Below the pieces are notes generated by a model that was not told where the DNA came from, made no database searches, and saw only the letters and a program-made list of their open reading frames with translations. Shown here one piece after another: positions 1 through 5,480 of a stretch of 7,197 nucleotides of DNA (position 1 is the stretch's first letter; the number at the start of each line of letters is the position of its first letter). Where the stretch lies: positions 1 to 7,197 of the forward strand of contig JAVVGK010000080.1 in assembly GCA_032249175.1 (NCBI GenBank), in the 5' to 3' direction. The DNA comes from DSFT01 sp032249175 (GTDB taxonomy: Bacteria; Hydrothermota; Hydrothermia; LBFQ01; DSFT01). Position numbers and translations under genes: made by a program.

Positions 1-77
1 GGGAAAATAAGAAATAATAATAATTTCAGAATTATTGGACAAGGCAAAAAGCATTATTTTTTATCCTTTAAAATTTT
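1..77 (+). repeat. Copy 1 (right part) of a dispersed repeat block, upstream of ccmE
   Basis: This stretch aligns without gaps to 2141-2217, with about 60 of 77 positions identical by hand count. A 20-base core, ATTTCAGAATTATTGGACAA, is identical at 23-42 and 2163-2182, and both copies end in CTTTAAAATTTT. The window begins inside the block, so its left part is cut off. In copy 2 the block is clearly outside the downstream reading frame, which argues that it is non-coding here too and that ccmE begins after it. It may be the end of a MITE-like element or a shared promoter/leader; the sequence does not decide between them. Confidence 0.7.
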
Positions 78-82
78 CAAAC

Positions 83-463
83 TTGATAAAATTAAAATAC
101 ATTTTTATAATAATTGCTCTTATTTTAGCAATAGCGTATAGTGTTTATGCGGGAATAAGTAAGTCCGCTGTTTATTATTATAGAGTTTCAGAAATATATC
201 AAAAGCAAGTTAAATCTGAGAATATAAAAGTAAGTGGAATTGTAAAAAAAGGTTCAGTATTAAAAGATATGAGCAAAGTTGAATTTAAAATTTCTGAAAA
301 TGATAAAGAAATAAAAGTTATTTATAATGGAATTTTACCAGATGCATTTTCAGAAGATAATGAAGTAATAGTTGAAGGATTTTTTGATAGAAATAATAAA
401 ATCCTTTATGCTAAAAGCATACTGACGAAGTGTCCATCAAGATATGAAAAGTTTAATAATTAA
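83..463 (+). CDS. ccmE: Cytochrome c maturation protein CcmE, Cys-type (CxxxY) periplasmic heme chaperone
   Basis: CcmE takes heme from CcmC/CcmD, binds it covalently and delivers it to the CcmF/H lyase for c-type cytochrome assembly outside the inner membrane. The 126-residue product has one N-terminal membrane anchor (about residues 5-23) and then a small OB-fold beta-barrel domain. The diagnostic stretch YNGILPDAFSEDNEVIVEGFF lies at about residues 81-101, interrupted here only by family-typical variation. The heme-binding site near the C-terminus reads CPSRY (Cys117, Tyr121), the CxxxY form known from some sulfate reducers and archaea, instead of the HxxxY of the E. coli protein. The TTG at 83 is preferred over an in-frame TTG at 35 because 35 lies inside a repeat block that is non-coding in its other copy; neither has a clear Shine-Dalgarno. 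The 3' end overlaps the next gene by 20 nt. No other ccm gene is in the window. Confidence 0.85.
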   Translation: MIKLKYIFIIIALILAIAYSVYAGISKSAVYYYRVSEIYQKQVKSENIKVSGIVKKGSVLKDMSKVEFKISENDKEIKVIYNGILPDAFSEDNEVIVEGFFDRNNKILYAKSILTKCPSRYEKFNN

Positions 464-725
464 AGTTTATGGCAAAGTTCAGGGTGTAGGATATAGATAT
501 TTTGCTCAAAGGCATGCAAGAAAACTTGATATAAAAGGATATGCAGAAAACATGCCTGATGGAAGTGTTTATATGTTAGCAATTGGTGAGGAGCAAAATT
601 TGAAAAAGTTTTTAGAAGTATTAAAGGAAGGACCACCATTAGCAGTAGTTGAAAAAATTGAATATGAAGAAAACAAAGATGTAAAAAATATAGAAAGTTA
701 TAAAGATTTTGAAATAAAAGAATGA
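444..725 (+). CDS. acyP: Acylphosphatase
   Basis: Small cytosolic enzyme that hydrolyses acyl phosphates such as acetyl phosphate or carbamoyl phosphate to carboxylate and phosphate. At 93 residues it has the usual family length and the single ferredoxin-like domain. The phosphate-binding signature VQGVGYRYF (residues 12-20) contains the catalytic Arg18, and the second signature, GYAENMPDGSV (residues 32-42), contains the catalytic Asn36. Both key residues are intact. The ATG at 444 lies within the end of ccmE (20-nt overlap), and the stop overlaps the gatC start as ATGA, so translational coupling is likely. Its link to its neighbours is probably only co-transcription. The identification is firm; the physiological substrate is not known from sequence. 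Confidence 0.95.
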   Translation: MKSLIIKVYGKVQGVGYRYFAQRHARKLDIKGYAENMPDGSVYMLAIGEEQNLKKFLEVLKEGPPLAVVEKIEYEENKDVKNIESYKDFEIKE

Positions 726-994
726 ATCTTGAAAAATTTGAAGAGCTTGCTAAAATAAAAATTCAAAATGAAAGAGAAAAATTCAATAAACATTTTGAAA
801 ATATGATAAATTATTTTTCTCAATTAAAAGAATTGAATACTGATAATATAGAGCCTCTATTTAATCCAATTGAAATTGAATGTCCTTTAAGAGAGGATTT
901 AATAGGAAAATCAATAGATAGATTAACAGCATTAAACTTATCACCCGATTATTACTTAGAATTTTTTAAATCTCCTTCACCTATAAAGAAATGA
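722..994 (+). CDS. gatC: Aspartyl/glutamyl-tRNA amidotransferase subunit C
   Basis: GatC is the small subunit of the GatCAB complex, which converts misacylated Glu-tRNA(Gln) and/or Asp-tRNA(Asn) to Gln-tRNA(Gln) and Asn-tRNA(Asn). It wraps around and stabilises the GatA-GatB interface in the cytosol. The 90-residue protein shows the family layout: an N-terminal helix pair beginning LEKFEELAKIKI, a middle section ELNTDNIEPLFNP (about residues 37-49), and the PLREDLIGKS motif (about residues 55-64) that corresponds to the conserved LREDxx segment. The C-terminus FFKSPSPIKK replaces the more usual FFKVPRVI ending but keeps the FFK-x-P pattern. The start overlaps the acylphosphatase stop by 4 nt and its own stop overlaps asd by 4 nt. 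gatA and gatB are not in the window, so the subunits are not encoded together, which is common for this gene. Confidence 0.9.
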   Translation: MNLEKFEELAKIKIQNEREKFNKHFENMINYFSQLKELNTDNIEPLFNPIEIECPLREDLIGKSIDRLTALNLSPDYYLEFFKSPSPIKK

Positions 995-1950
995 GAATAG
1001 CAGTTTTTGGAGCGACAGGTCTTGTTGGCTCACTTATGATAAAACTATTAGAAGAAAGAATTAAAGAGAATGTTGAAATTTATCCATTTGCTAAGGAAAG
1101 CGGAAGATTTATTAAGTATAAAAATAAAGAAATAGAGGTTAAACCAATTTCAAGAAGTGAAATTCCAAGGCTTGATTTTGCATTATTTGCTGTTGATAAT
1201 GAATTATCTATTAAGTGGAAAGATGCCTTTTTAAGCAAAGGTGCAATTATTATTGATAACTCATCTGCATTTAGATTAGAAAAAGATGTTCCACTCGTAG
1301 TTCCAGAAGTTAATTTAGAAGATTTAAAATTCCATAAAGGAATAATAGCAAATCCTAATTGCTCAACAATCCAATTAGTACTACCATTAAAAGCTTTAAT
1401 GAAATTTAATATAAAACGTGTTTTTGTAAGCACATATCAAAGTGTTTCTGGTGCTGGTAGAGATGGATTAAATGCTTATCATTATGAAAAAGAAAATAAA
1501 AATTATGAAAAAACACCATTTGACAGAAAAATTTTCAACAATTTAATTCCACAAATAGGCTCATTTAAGAATGGTTATTGTACAGAAGAATGGAAAATTA
1601 TAAATGAAAGTAGAAAAATTTTACATTTTGAAAATTTAATAATATCAGCAACAACTGTTAGAGTTCCTATTGAATTCTGTCATTCACAAAGTGTAGAAAT
1701 TGATTTGGAAAAGGGAAATTTTCAAGAAATTGAGAATAGTCTAAAAGAATTTAAAGGAATAGTTTATAATAACGAAAACTATTTCACACCAATTGAAGTT
1801 GTAAATAAAGATGAAGTTTATATTAGTAGATTAAGAAAACATCCATTTTTAGAAAATACATTTTTATTTTGGTCGGTATTTGATAATTTAAGAAAAGGTG
1901 CTGCATTAAATGCTATTCAGATATTAGAAAATCTTATACAAAATTTTTAG
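991..1950 (+). CDS. asd: Aspartate-semialdehyde dehydrogenase
   Basis: Catalyses NADPH-dependent reductive dephosphorylation of L-aspartyl-4-phosphate to L-aspartate-4-semialdehyde, the branch step towards lysine/diaminopimelate, methionine and threonine. The product is 319 residues, slightly short of the usual 330-370. It has the N-terminal Rossmann motif GATGLVG (residues 7-13), the catalytic cysteine in NPNCSTIQLV (Cys124), the TYQSVSGAG segment with Gln150, and the substrate-binding/catalytic pair Arg224 (TTVRVP) and His231. All expected catalytic residues are present. The start is coupled to the gatC stop (ATGA). It is the last gene of the first operon; a 274-bp non-coding gap follows. 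The family is certain. The substrate could formally be N-acetyl-glutamyl phosphate in the related ArgC family, but the Cys context and overall pattern fit Asd better. Confidence 0.93.
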   Translation: MRIAVFGATGLVGSLMIKLLEERIKENVEIYPFAKESGRFIKYKNKEIEVKPISRSEIPRLDFALFAVDNELSIKWKDAFLSKGAIIIDNSSAFRLEKDVPLVVPEVNLEDLKFHKGIIANPNCSTIQLVLPLKALMKFNIKRVFVSTYQSVSGAGRDGLNAYHYEKENKNYEKTPFDRKIFNNLIPQIGSFKNGYCTEEWKIINESRKILHFENLIISATTVRVPIEFCHSQSVEIDLEKGNFQEIENSLKEFKGIVYNNENYFTPIEVVNKDEVYISRLRKHPFLENTFLFWSVFDNLRKGAALNAIQILENLIQNF

Positions 1951-1965
1951 TGAATTTAAACAACC

Positions 1966-1999
1966 CTAAAAATTATGCTTTAACTTATGAAAATTTTAG
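1966..1999 (+). terminator. Weak AT-only inverted repeat after asd
   Basis: CTAAAAATT at 1966-1974 can pair imperfectly with AAAATTTTAG at 1990-1999, just after the asd stop at 1950. There are no G+C pairs beyond the ends and no clean T-run, so it is a poor intrinsic terminator. It is listed because the first operon must end somewhere in this gap. Confidence 0.15.
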
Positions 2000-2014
2000 A
2001 AGGTAGTGCTTTGT

Positions 2015-2093
2015 CCAATAAATAGCGTTAAATGATTGACTATCAATAACTTATAAAAATTTTAAGAAATTATTGAATTTATTGGGGTTTTTT
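2015..2093 (+). other. Nested stem-loop structure followed by a T-run, possible RNA structure or terminator
   Basis: CCAATAAAT at 2015-2023 pairs perfectly with ATTTATTGG at 2077-2085. Inside it, CAATAACTT at 2044-2052 pairs at 8 of 9 positions with AAATTATTG at 2067-2075, ending one base before the outer stem resumes. A third small hairpin, GTTAA(ATGA)TTGAC with one G-U pair, fits at 2027-2040, giving a three-way-junction-like fold. Two Gs and a run of six Ts (2088-2093) follow the outer stem, which resembles an intrinsic terminator for asd, although the stem is AT-rich and weak. No known RNA family is recognised. Confidence 0.35.
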
Positions 2094-2110
2094 GAAGGGG
2101 GCGAAAGTTT

Positions 2111-2125
2111 TAAGGCGAAGCCTTA
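2111..2125. other. Stable GCGAAGC mini-hairpin in a G-rich island
   Basis: TAAGGC-GAA-GCCTTA is a perfect 6-bp stem with a GAA triloop. Its core GCGAAGC (2115-2121) is the heptamer known to form an exceptionally stable DNA mini-hairpin. It sits in a G-rich patch (GGGG at 2084-2087, GGGGG at 2097-2101, GGTGGGTAGG at 2133-2142) that stands out in this AT-rich sequence. An outer TTGAA/TTCAA pairing (2092-2096 with 2128-2132) could extend the fold. Such hairpins are used as recognition structures in some mobile elements; no function is shown here. Confidence 0.5.
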
Positions 2126-2140
2126 TTTTCAAGGTGGGTA

Positions 2141-2217
2141 GGAAAAATAAGAAATAATCTATATTTCAGAATTATTGGACAATGCACCAATGCATTTTAT
2201 GAATACTTTAAAATTTT
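2141..2217 (+). repeat. Copy 2 of the dispersed repeat block, upstream of the metallo-hydrolase operon
   Basis: Gap-free match to 1-77, strongest at 2163-2182 (20 identical bases) and in the closing CTTTAAAATTTT at 2206-2217. It overlaps the right inverted repeat of the 2006-2187 element and then extends past it to a few bases before the next gene. It includes a perfect hairpin, AATGCA(CCAA)TGCATT at 2181-2196, that is only partly kept in copy 1 (AAGGC/GCATT with one mismatch). Confidence 0.7.
2175..2203 (+). promoter_or_regulatory. Possible sigma-70-type promoter inside the repeat, driving the second operon
   Basis: TTGGAC at 2175-2180 resembles a -35 box, and TATGAA at 2198-2203 resembles a -10 box (4 of 6 matches) with 17-bp spacing. 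The likely start codon at 2225 follows closely, so the leader would be very short. Copy 1 has the same TTGGAC at 35-40, but its best -10 candidate, TTTTAT at 59-64, is at 18-bp spacing. In so AT-rich a sequence such matches are easy to find by chance. Confidence 0.3.
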
Positions 2218-2224
2218 GCTCTAT

Positions 2225-2848
2225 ATGTTTAAATTTCAAAAATTTACACATCCAATTTTTGGCTCAAATTCATATGTTATTTATAAAGAAAATGATTGTA
2301 TTATAATAGACCCAACAGATATATCATCAAAACATATCATAAATTTCATAGAAGCAAACAAATTAAAACCAATATGTATTATAAATACTCATGGACATTT
2401 TGACCATATAAGTGGCGATGATATATTAAGAGATTATTTTAAAATTCCTCTTTATATTCATAAAGAAGATGAAATAATGCTTTTTAATCCGCAATTAAAT
2501 TTTTCCTCATTTATTGGAAAGCCTATTATTATAAAGCCTCCTGATAACTATATAGATGAAAATGATGAAATAATGAGCTTTAAAATTTTACATATGCCAG
2601 GACATACACCTGGCAGTATATGTTTGAAATATGAAAATTTAATTATTGTAGGTGATTTAGTTTTTTCTAACTCCATAGGTAGAGTAGATTTGCCTCTTTC
2701 TGATGATGAAAAAATGAAAAAATCTTTAAGGAGATTTTTGGAAATTATAAATGAAAAACAAGTTATTTTAAGTGGTCATGGTAAAATTTTCAATTTAGAA
2801 GAGCTTAAAAAAGAAAATGAGATATTATGGAGCTTCTTAAATTCATAG
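2225..2848 (+). CDS. Metallo-beta-lactamase-fold hydrolase, glyoxalase II/YcbL-like
   Basis: Predicted cytosolic dinuclear-metal hydrolase of the glyoxalase II branch, which typically cleaves thioesters such as S-lactoylglutathione or related thiol adducts. The 207-residue protein has the full metal-binding set: THGHFDH (His56, His58, Asp60, His61), His127 in MPGHTPGS, the bridging Asp144 in VGDLVFS, and His185 in SGHG. The segment SIGRVDLP after Asp144 is typical of the short YcbL-type subgroup, which lacks the C-terminal glutathione-binding helical domain of classical GloB, so the true substrate is open. The ATG at 2225 is preferred to an in-frame TTG at 2216 because the latter lies at the edge of the repeat and the ATG gives a typical N-terminus. 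No Shine-Dalgarno is visible. It is the first gene of the second operon and overlaps the recombinase gene by 22 nt. Confidence 0.88.
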   Translation: MFKFQKFTHPIFGSNSYVIYKENDCIIIDPTDISSKHIINFIEANKLKPICIINTHGHFDHISGDDILRDYFKIPLYIHKEDEIMLFNPQLNFSSFIGKPIIIKPPDNYIDENDEIMSFKILHMPGHTPGSICLKYENLIIVGDLVFSNSIGRVDLPLSDDEKMKKSLRRFLEIINEKQVILSGHGKIFNLEELKKENEILWSFLNS

Positions 2849-3717
2849 ATGAATTTATAGATTATTTGATGTCAGAAAGAGGTTATAGTTATCATACGCT
2901 TGATGGTTATAAGAGAGATGTTTATAGATTTATAGCTTTTATTGAATCAAATAATTATGATATTGAAAATTTGGATGTTGATGAAGTACAAAAATTTGTA
3001 AATTATCTTTCAAAACTTGGTTTTTCTGCGTCTTCTATTGAAAGATGTATAGCAGCAGTTAGAACATTTTTAAAATTCCTTTATGTTTATCATAATATAA
3101 ACACATCATTTATTCAGCTTATAGAAATTCCAAAGAAAGAACAATATATTCCTGATGTTATGACAGTTGAAGAAGTTGAATTACTATTAGAGCAACCTGA
3201 TATTTCAAAACCAAGAGGTTTAAGAGATAGAGCAATTATGGAAGTTTTGTATGCTACAGGATTAAGAATTAGTGAAGCATTATCACTTAAAATTTATGAT
3301 ATAAATTTTGATGAGAATATCCTTAGGGTTTCTGGAAAAGGCTCAAAAGAAAGATTTGTTCCATTTGGAAATATAGCTAAGGATTTTCTTTACAGTTACT
3401 TAATAAATGCAAGGAGTTATTTTATAAAAAATAAAGATAATGGTTATGTATTTTTAAATTCAAAAGGTGGGAGACTTTCAAGAATAGGATTTTGGAAAAT
3501 TTTGAAAGAATATGCTATGAAAATAGGACTTGAACATAAGGTTCATCCACATGTATTTAGACATTCCTTTGCTACTCATATGTTATTGAATGGATGTGAT
3601 TTAAGAGTTTTACAAGAGATATTAGGTCATGCATCAATATCAACAACCCAAAGATATACATATATTTCATTATCTCACATAAAGGAAGTTTATAAAAAAT
3701 ATCATCCAAGAGCATGA
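2827..3717 (+). CDS. xerD: XerC/XerD-type tyrosine recombinase
   Basis: Site-specific recombinase that, with a partner or alone, resolves chromosome dimers at dif during division. The 296-residue length is close to E. coli XerD (298). Residues about 1-90 form the SAM-like core-binding domain (FIDEFIDYLMSERGYSYHTL) and about 110-290 the catalytic domain. The complete active site is visible: Arg147 (ATGLRISE), Lys171 (GKGSKER), His242 and Arg245 (HVFRH), His268 (LGHAS) and the nucleophile Tyr277 (TQRYTY). It starts inside the end of the metallo-hydrolase gene and its stop overlaps the next start by 4 nt. Operon position and length favour a housekeeping Xer protein over a phage or integron integrase. 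Whether it is XerC, XerD or a single XerH/S-like enzyme cannot be told here, so the symbol is tentative. No dif-like site was seen. Confidence 0.9.
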   Translation: MELLKFIDEFIDYLMSERGYSYHTLDGYKRDVYRFIAFIESNNYDIENLDVDEVQKFVNYLSKLGFSASSIERCIAAVRTFLKFLYVYHNINTSFIQLIEIPKKEQYIPDVMTVEEVELLLEQPDISKPRGLRDRAIMEVLYATGLRISEALSLKIYDINFDENILRVSGKGSKERFVPFGNIAKDFLYSYLINARSYFIKNKDNGYVFLNSKGGRLSRIGFWKILKEYAMKIGLEHKVHPHVFRHSFATHMLLNGCDLRVLQEILGHASISTTQRYTYISLSHIKEVYKKYHPRA

Positions 3718-4316
3718 TTAGGGTTCTTGGTATAAATGGCTCTCCAAGAGGCAAAAAATCAAGAGGATACTTTTTATTAGAAAAAGCACTTGAAGTTTGT
3801 AGAAATTTATCAGCAGAGGTTGATATTATTCATCTTTCAAATTTATATATTGAGCATTGCTCTGGTAATTATAGTGAAAATAGAGAACTTTGTAATGTTG
3901 AAAATTGTATTAAAACAAATGACAATTTTAAATTTATTTTGAATAAAATGCTAATGGCAGACGGAATTATATTTTCTACATCAGTTCAATGGTTTTCTGT
4001 ATCTTCGCTAATGAAAACATTAATAGATAGATTAACAAGTGCTGAAAATAAAGAAAAGTTATTTGATGGTAAAGTGGCGGGTTTTATTGCGGTTGCGGAA
4101 GAGGATGGTGCTATAAATGCGATATTACAGATGGTTTCAGCATTTAACTTTATGGGTTTTTTAATACCTCCTTATGCCTTTGTTTATAGTACTGGATTTT
4201 ATGATGATATAAGCAAGGATATTGAAGCAATTGAGGATGCTAAAAGGTTAGGAAGGAACATTATTTTAGCAATTCAATCTATTAAAGAAGTAAAAAACTG
4301 GTGGTCAATTGAATAA
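3714..4316 (+). CDS. Flavodoxin-fold NAD(P)H-dependent FMN reductase family protein
   Basis: Probable cytosolic FMN-binding oxidoreductase of the NADPH-dependent FMN reductase / iron-sulfur flavoprotein superfamily. The 200-residue protein opens with the phosphate-binding loop GINGSPRGKKSRGYFLLEKA (residues 6-25) and has the flavin-binding turn STSVQWFSVSSLMKTLIDR (about residues 88-106), where relatives have P-x-Y/W-x-x-x-S. Between these is a cysteine-bearing insert with Cys49, Cys60 and Cys65. Iron-sulfur flavoproteins carry a compact four-cysteine set there; here three cysteines are spread wider, so a [4Fe-4S] cluster is doubtful. It overlaps the recombinase stop by 4 nt, and the exporter starts within its last codons. 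The position next to an exporter and a TetR regulator suggests reduction of quinones, nitro compounds or metals, by inference only. Confidence 0.8.
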   Translation: MIRVLGINGSPRGKKSRGYFLLEKALEVCRNLSAEVDIIHLSNLYIEHCSGNYSENRELCNVENCIKTNDNFKFILNKMLMADGIIFSTSVQWFSVSSLMKTLIDRLTSAENKEKLFDGKVAGFIAVAEEDGAINAILQMVSAFNFMGFLIPPYAFVYSTGFYDDISKDIEAIEDAKRLGRNIILAIQSIKEVKNWWSIE

Positions 4317-5466
4317 AGATATATTAAGTTTAACATTCGCAAGATTGATTATGGCTTTTGGTTATTCAATTGCATTTCCATTTTTATCAATTTATTTATA
4401 TGAAGTTAGAAATTTATCTATGAGTTTGATAGGCTCTATTCTTGGTATATCAACAATTTTTGGCATTATTGGAAGAATTCTTGGAGGATTATTATCTGAT
4501 TATTTTGGCTCAAAAAATGTTTTAGTTATTTCATTTTTTATAAGGTCATTTATATTTCTTTCAATTAGTATTGTAATTGCTTATCATCTTGATTATAGAT
4601 TGTTCATTCCAATTTTAATTTTAAATTCATTATTTTTTAGTATAAATATGTCTAATCTTGATACACTTGTCGCTCAATTAAGCAAAGAGGAAGATAGAAA
4701 TTTGGCATATAGTATAAATAGAGTTGGTGTTAATTTGGGTTGGTCGTTAGGTCCTGCTATTGGAGGTGTAATAGCGGTAAAATCATTTTCATTATTATTT
4801 TTTATATCATTTCTTGCTACAATTTTTTCATCAATAATGCTTCAATTAACAATTCCAAATACTAATAAAACATTAAAATCTTTTGAATTTCCAATTAAGG
4901 ATATTCTAAATAATAGACAATTTTTATTGTTTTCCTTGTTTTCTCTTGGTTTCTTTATTACAATGTCTCAACTAATTTCAACACTTTCCGTATATGCTAC
5001 GAGTTTTGTTAAAATTAGCAAAAATGAACTTGGTATTTTATATGCGATAAATGGTTTATTGGTTGTATTCTTACAAATTCCTATTTCAAATTATATTGAA
5101 AAAATTGATGAAAAAGTAGCATTAGTAATTGGAACATTTTTCTATTTTATAGGTTATTTATCAATTGGTTTTGCTAATGATTTTTATCATCTTTTAATTT
5201 CAATTATAATAATTACGATTGCTGAAATGTTCGTTGTCCCTTCCGCACAAACAATTGCAAGCATATTATCAGATAAAAATAAATTAGGGAGTTTTATTGG
5301 ATTTTTTGGATTATTCCAAGGATTAGGATGGGCTATTGGTCCAATTATAGGAGGTTTTTTTATGGATATTTTTAAATCAAATCATATTCTTATGTGGTCA
5401 TTTATAAGTTCTTTTAGTTTAATAAGCTCAATTTTATTTTTATATTTATTTAAACGTTTGCCTTAA
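4309..5466 (+). CDS. Major facilitator superfamily transporter, likely drug/small-molecule exporter
   Basis: Integral inner-membrane transporter of about 385 residues with 12 predicted hydrophobic segments, the typical size of DHA1-type proton antiporters. Motif A lies in the TM2-TM3 loop as GRILGGLLSDYFGSKN (about residues 55-70) with the key Asp64. A glycine/proline-rich TM5-like segment, NLGWSLGPAIGG (about residues 142-153), is mirrored in the C-terminal half by GLGWAIGPIIGG (about residues 337-348), showing the family's internal duplication. The start is a TTG overlapping the end of the flavoprotein gene by 8 nt, and GGTGG at 4300-4304 gives a plausible ribosome-binding site 4 nt upstream. 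With a TetR gene directly after it, efflux of a toxic compound under TetR repression is the simplest reading. The substrate cannot be told. Confidence 0.88.
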   Translation: MNKDILSLTFARLIMAFGYSIAFPFLSIYLYEVRNLSMSLIGSILGISTIFGIIGRILGGLLSDYFGSKNVLVISFFIRSFIFLSISIVIAYHLDYRLFIPILILNSLFFSINMSNLDTLVAQLSKEEDRNLAYSINRVGVNLGWSLGPAIGGVIAVKSFSLLFFISFLATIFSSIMLQLTIPNTNKTLKSFEFPIKDILNNRQFLLFSLFSLGFFITMSQLISTLSVYATSFVKISKNELGILYAINGLLVVFLQIPISNYIEKIDEKVALVIGTFFYFIGYLSIGFANDFYHLLISIIIITIAEMFVVPSAQTIASILSDKNKLGSFIGFFGLFQGLGWAIGPIIGGFFMDIFKSNHILMWSFISSFSLISSILFLYLFKRLP

Positions 5467-5480
5467 AATTTTCATTAGTG

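Larger units (their letters stand above)
2006..2187. mobile_element. Candidate MITE-like element bounded by 16-bp inverted repeats
   Basis: GTGCTTTGTCCAATAA at 2006-2021 and TTATTGGACAATGCAC at 2172-2187 are inverted repeats matching at 15 of 16 positions, 182 bp outer edge to outer edge. The interior has no open reading frame of note and contains several hairpins and a G-rich island. A second copy of the right end is found at 1-47, so the sequence is dispersed. Small size, terminal inverted repeats, no coding capacity and more than one copy fit a non-autonomous element. Against this, I see no target-site duplication, and similarity to the other copy continues about 30 bp beyond the right inverted repeat. 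The two arms could instead form a long-range stem or a bidirectional regulatory site. Confidence 0.45.

Noticed and set aside
1080..1433. Open frame on the minus strand (about 117 codons)
   Set aside because: It lies entirely within asd, whose catalytic motifs are intact on the + strand; the translation has no family features.
1971..1995. Possible dif site in the gap upstream of the recombinase operon
   Set aside because: The sequence around TTATGCTTTAACTTATGAAA has only loose similarity to dif arms and no convincing spacing; AT-rich sequence makes such matches common.
2084..2142. G-quadruplex formed by the G-runs
   Set aside because: Only three runs of three or more Gs are present within the island, so a standard three-tetrad intramolecular quadruplex is not supported.
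1951..2224. Known riboswitch or T-box leader in the intergenic gap
   Set aside because: No recognised conserved motif is present; the gap is described only as repeat and hairpin structure.
2827..3717. Recombinase as an integrase of a prophage or integron
   Set aside because: The length, complete Xer-type active site and tight packing in an operon fit a housekeeping Xer protein; no attachment site, cassette array or phage gene is visible.
3572..3754. Open frame on the minus strand (about 60 codons)
   Set aside because: It is antisense to the conserved catalytic end of the Xer recombinase and the start of the flavoprotein, with no recognisable product.
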